From positions 1-32,149 of the forward strand of contig JPHH03000116.1 of NCBI GenBank assembly GCA_000750105.3: a stretch of DNA of 32,149 nt, written 5' to 3'. The DNA is from Tolypocladium sp. Sup5 PDA-1 (Eukaryota > Ascomycota > Sordariomycetes > Hypocreales > Ophiocordycipitaceae). Below are positions 28,696 to 32,149 of this stretch, piece by piece. The position numbers and the translations under genes are program-made. Positions within the stretch are counted from its first letter, which is position 1. Every line of letters begins with the position of its first letter. The notes below the pieces were generated by a model. That model had not been told where the DNA came from, did not search any database, and saw nothing but the letters and a program-made list of their open reading frames with translations.

Positions 28696-29538
28696 TGTAT
28701 TTATTTAGTAGTACATATAGAGAGCGCACCCGCTGCTTCTATGTGACCGATTTATCTAGCTGTACGCATAGAAAAATATTTGAGAGGCATCGTTGATCCG
28801 TGCGCCTCAAGAAAGTAAGAAAGAGTGTGTGGGAAAAAGGAAGGCGATTATGCTCATGACTGCACTGTAGCATCGATCTCATTATGCTGGGAGAGACTGA
28901 GTCGGGGCGCCATCGTGACTGTGAACAACGACTTTGTTGTGGCTTCATTGAAGTGAAGCCGCTGTGGCCTGAGGAGGGACGACAACGGCAGGCGGCGGCG
29001 GCGGCGGCAGCGCAGAACGGCGGCGCGGACCCGCTGGTGCCGGATGGAACTCCTACATCAACGTGTCCCGGATATCAATCTGTGCAATTGCCTTTAATGA
29101 AGCTTCAGCCGACTCAATACCCTAACCCTCCATCTAATGTAGTGCCTCAGCATTCTCTATCGGACTCCAACATGAGTCACATATTACCACCAATACCAGC
29201 CTCACTCCCCTTGCGGCTAGTCGAACTAGAGCTTTCATAGCTAGTCGTAAGGAGGGTAGTCTCCTAGTCATTAAAGCTTGTACCTTGCTAGAGCGGTTCT
29301 TTACGTGTTAGTCTTGGGGTCTGACTTATTCGCTGTACTTCAATGTAGCGAAAAGTATCGCTGGTCGTGCTCAAATAAACTAAGATGTGCAAGGGTGAAA
29401 CCGAATTCGCTCCTAGCTGTATAATAATTCTTCCCCTTTGCGGTTGTCAGGACTGGTTCGACGTCCGCGCCCCGAGGCGTGGAGACGTTGTTGACAAACG
29501 TCGGCCCGCTGCTCCAGGGCATAGCAGAGCGCCCATTG
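28696..29538. other. Intergenic region, GC microsatellite, no supported gene
   Basis: A plus-strand frame at 28884-29240 has a biased composition around a (CGG)n run at 28988-29010 and is probably not coding. A minus-strand frame at 29654-29340 overlaps the end of the Pfs fragment without recognisable domains. Nothing else is seen. Confidence 0.4.
28988..29010 (+). repeat. (GGC)n microsatellite
   Basis: A run of GGC/CGG triplets (AGGCGGCGGCGGCGGCGGC) would encode poly-Ala on the plus strand. Confidence 0.8.
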
Positions 29539-29975
29539 CTAGCTACAAGGTAATATCTGGTTCCTGGATGACGTTGAACCGAGATCGTACTGAACCACTC
29601 CTGGACTTGTGCCAGTAGGATGGCTAACGACCACATCCCCGAGGTGGATGTCAACGTTCTCCCTCGGGATCCCGGCTCCGTTGCCGACCATGAGACTGAG
29701 CCGAAGATGTGGAAGAGAACTGATCATTCTCCAAGCGGTCGTCGCTGCGGACACGACGCCGTATCTTCCAGCGGCCAGCGAGGCGATGACAATGTTGTGA
29801 TCTCCAATCTGACCCCACGTATAGGTGTTGGTGTCTTTTGGGTGCTTTTTAAGTTATCCGGCTTTCGATGCCTTTCGTCAAGTACAGCTCTTGCTGCTGC
29901 CAGTTCCTTGTCGAGAGCAGTGATCCACCCAACAGTGTACAGTTGAGGGCTTGAAAGTCGCGTTGCTGACTGCAT
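29539..29975 (-). pseudogene. Pfs-type nucleoside phosphorylase (PNP_UDP) domain, frameshifted and truncated
   Basis: The start YTVGWITALDKELAAARAVLDE is the typical beginning of fungal Pfs domains, the N-terminal purine/uridine-phosphorylase-like module of many fungal NLR-type proteins. At about 29850 one base appears to be missing from the A/T run (CTTTTTAAG on the plus strand). After it the homology continues in another frame: YTWGQIGDHNIVIASLAAGRYG, then LMVGNGAGIP and DIHLGDVVVSHPTG.SPGVVQYDLG. It stops at TAG (29539-29541) shortly after. The rest of the phosphorylase domain and any NACHT or ankyrin/TPR/WD partner are absent. Confidence 0.75.
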
Positions 29976-30459
29976 GGTTGAGGAGAGTTTTGCGGTCTAA
30001 CGCTCGTCGTTGTCATTCGATCGAGGCGCGCGGCCGGTGTGTCCGCGGGCCTACTCCAGGAGACGGATGAAGAAGGAGCTGCCTGTCATCACTGCTGTTA
30101 GTGGACATTCAGTGTGAGAGACGTGATACCTACGCGTATCCGCTGCATCCTGCGCCTAATACACGACCCAGTATTCCGAGTTTCGGCTGTCTGCTTGCGA
30201 AGGTTCACATCCCAGAATGGCCCGCGCTTTCGCCATCGTGGCTTTGGTGAGAGGGTACAGGGGCTGAGCTGTGGACCGGGTGCCATTCCAGAACATCAGA
30301 TATCTCCAGGAGAGGCTCGGTCCAGTAAAAGCGACGTGCTGGTATCGCGCGTACTATCAGGCACAGAATAGTCCGTTAGAAACACTATTAGGCTTAAAGG
30401 ACTTAGTTTTGACGAAGAGTATCGGTACATAGGAACTGGTTCCTACGGGGCCACGGTCT
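29976..30459. other. Intergenic region, nothing recognised
   Basis: Only short overlapping frames occur. Homology to Prp28 starts at 30460. Confidence 0.4.
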
Positions 30460-31848
30460 ATGAACCAGCACAGCGGACGCGATCGCGACCGTGATCGGGA
30501 ACCTAAGGGGAGCGGGAAGAAGGCAAGCAAAGCGCTTGGGGACAAGCGATCAGCCGAGGATATCGAAGCTGCGCTGCTACGTCACGCTCTCTCGGTCCCG
30601 AGGTGAACCAACAGTCAAAATTTTCGGTCAAGAAGAGGCGGATGCGCACGACGGAGAAGTTCAACTTTGACTGGGACGCCGACGATGACACATCCAGAAA
30701 TGGCAATCCGTTGTACACAGAGCAGAGAGCCAACCGCGGCGGCTCGTTCGCGGGCGTGGGCGGCGAGTTCGACGACGCCGAGCGAAGAGCGCGCAAGCGA
30801 GCGCGCATGATGGAAGAGCGGGACCTCGAGAACGGCAGGGAACGGGAAAAGGGAATAATGGAAGTCTTCTACCGCGCCCACGACAAGGTGAGGGAGAGAG
30901 CAGAGAGGACAGGTCTCGGCCGGCACTCGTCCGAGAAGAGGCTCGAGGAGATGCGCGAGCGCGACTAGAGAATCTTCAAGGAAGACTTTGGCATTGCCAC
31001 AAAGGGTGGCAGCATCCCCAACCAGATGCGCAACTGGGAAGAGTCTGGGCTGCCGCCACGGCTTCTGGACATTGTCGACCGAGTCGACTATAAGGAGCCG
31101 ACGCCTATCCAGAGGGCGGCCATCCCCATCGCCCAGCAGGCGCGAGATCTCATCGGCGTTGCCGTCACCGGTTCCGGCAAAACGGCCGCGTTCCTGCTAC
31201 CACTGCTCGTTTACATATCCGATCTGCCGCCCCTGGCAGAGGCCAACAAGAACGACGGCCCGTACGCCCTGATCCTGGCGCCGACGCGACGCCGGCGAGG
31301 TCGTCGACACGGTCGAGCAGGGTGGAGCTCATCTCGGGCGAGGACCGCCGCAAACGCCGCCTGCAGGAGATCCTCGTCTCGAAACAGTTCGCCCCACCCA
31401 TCATCGTTTTTGCCAACATCAAGCGCAACTGCAACGCCGTCGCTCGCGACATCATGTCCATGGACTACTCGGCCGTCACCCTCTACGGCTCCAAGACGCA
31501 GGAGCAGCGAGAGGCCGCCCTCGTGGTATCGACGTGCCCGACGTCTCCCTCGTTATCAACTTCAACATGGCCACGAGCATCAAGAGCTACACCCACCGCA
31601 TCGGTCGTACCGGCCGTGCGGGAAAGAGCAGTGCGGCAATCACCTTCCTGGGCAACAAGGACTCCGACGTCATGTACGACCTCAAGCAGATGCTCAGCAA
31701 GAGCTCCAGATCCAAGGTGCCCGAGGAGCTGCGGCGGCACGAGGCCGCGCAGTCCAAGCCCGTGCGCGGCGGCGGCGCCTCCAAGAAGGACGAGGCAGCG
31801 GCAGAGCGAGCAAGTGGCAGGGCTGGAAAGGCGGGCCGGCAGCAATAG
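30460..31848 (+). pseudogene. prp28: Prp28 DEAD-box splicing helicase pseudogene, ATPase core deleted
   Basis: Prp28 is the essential U5-associated helicase that helps exchange U1 for U6 at the 5' splice site. This copy starts in the Arg/Asp-rich N-terminal region (RDRDRDREPKG). It shifts frame near 30588, continues with QQSKFSVKK and NFDWDADDDTS, and has TAG at 30966-30968 where relatives have Trp (ERD-W-RIFKEDFG). It then carries the Q-motif (EPTPIQRAAIPIA) and Walker A (VAVTGSGKTAAF). After ILAPTR (31289) a deletion removes motifs Ia to III, including DEAD. EVVDTVEQ, ELISGEDRRKRRLQEIL and IIVFANIKRNC follow in two different frames. A second deletion at 31524 removes motif V. GIDVPDVSLVINFNMAT and HRIGRTGRAG (motif VI) run to TAA-type terminus at 31848. 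It cannot make a helicase. An intact copy must exist elsewhere. Confidence 0.85.
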
Positions 31849-31882
31849 TCAAGATAAACAGTATCCGGAGCGCAAGCGTTCG

Positions 31883-32149
31883 TCAAACAAGATCATAAAT
31901 TGTATCTTGAAGCTCCTCTACTCTGAGAATTCCCCGGCACATGTTGCCGCCATATTTTATCATCTCGTGTCTACATGTTGTCTGCTCCAGCTTCAGCTGC
32001 TCAAACTGCTTAATCGTCTCCTCGAAGCTGTGCTCCTCCTGCTTCCCGTCTGCCAGCTTCTGCTGGTCCAGCTCCTGCTGGTCCAGCTCCTGCACGGCGG
32101 CCGAAACCTTCTCCTTGTAGCCCCGGTCGGCCAGGATCTTCTCCTGCTT
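31883..32149 (-). CDS. C-terminal part of a coiled-coil-like protein, runs off the window
   Basis: The frame is open from the window edge for 88 residues to a TAA ending at 31883. It is rich in Glu, Gln, Lys and Leu with an imperfect repeat ELDQQELDQQ and then FEETIKQFEQLKLEQTTCRHEMIKYGG, consistent with a coiled coil followed by a short Cys-containing segment. It is arranged tail-to-tail with the Prp28 pseudogene, with 34 bases between the stops. The protein is not recognised, and the beginning is outside the window. Confidence 0.6.
   Translation of the reverse strand, partial: KQEKILADRGYKEKVSAAVQELDQQELDQQKLADGKQEEHSFEETIKQFEQLKLEQTTCRHEMIKYGGNMCRGILRVEELQDTIYDLV

Noticed and set aside
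28884..29240. Plus-strand frame with poly-Ala
   Set aside because: The frame is kept open by the GGC microsatellite and shows no conserved motif.
1..32149. CRISPR arrays, bacterial operons, origins or phage genes
   Set aside because: The window is clearly fungal nuclear DNA with spliceosomal introns. No regularly spaced repeats with unique spacers occur.

Overview
This is nuclear DNA of a filamentous ascomycete (Pezizomycotina, probably Sordariomycetes). Genes on both strands carry 45-71 nt introns with CTRAC/CTRAY-like branch points, and the families are typical of these fungi: an amdS-type amidase, fungal APH-like kinase, DUF7924-like protein, chromodomain protein, F-box/ankyrin, BTB, Pfs-type nucleoside phosphorylase, dynamin and Prp28. 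The gene-sized stretches alternate with decayed repeats, LINE fragments and broken gene copies. Several lesions read as C-to-T changes in a CpA context, on one strand or the other, which is the signature expected of repeat-induced point mutation (RIP). It looks like an accessory or subtelomere-like compartment.

Layout. 1-258: tail of a possible Cys-rich secreted protein. About 842-2407: amidase with six recognisable exons and all three catalytic residues but no recognisable N-terminus. 2408-3774: repeats and remnants. 3775-4156 (-): a two-exon, six-cysteine small secreted protein, effector-like. 4157-6938: mostly decayed sequence with a dispersed repeat and a stop-riddled minus-strand reading frame. 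6939-9673: three unknown genes, including a divergent pair around 8711-8985. 9674-10351: short tandem repeats. 10352-11460 (-): APH-family kinase. 12195-13400 (-): FtsJ/RrmJ-like methyltransferase. 14129-15808 (+): DUF7924-like protein with a PD...QxK motif, followed 9 bases later by a broken gene for a one-pass membrane protein with a collagen-like tail (15818-16724). 16795-17746 (-): chromodomain protein. 17751-18557 (+): an orphan exon-like frame and a LysM-protein-type N-terminal domain. 18893-19723 (+): BTB/POZ protein. 19765-20936 (+): dynamin GTPase fragment cut by the 3' end of a LINE. 20950-22240: two diverged direct repeats 828 bases apart. 22799-23706 (-): two-finger C2H2 regulator. 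25180-26890 (-): two nested LINE copies. 27697-28695 (+): F-box/ankyrin protein. 29539-29975 (-): frameshifted Pfs/PNP domain. 30460-31848 (+): Prp28 helicase pseudogene lacking its ATPase core. 31883-32149 (-): C-terminus of a coiled-coil-like protein running off the edge.

How it fits together. No operon-like pathway is visible. The common thread is that many genes belong to families that expand and decay quickly in fungi: secreted small proteins and domains often found in fungal NLR-type or immunity-like proteins (Pfs/PNP, ankyrin, dynamin). The most noteworthy items are the DUF7924-like/collagen-like membrane protein pair, the six-cysteine secreted protein, the two apparent GC-AG introns, the dispersed 828-base-spaced repeat family, and the layered LINE insertions. 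Splice sites were read by eye from motif and frame agreement and have not been checked against transcripts.
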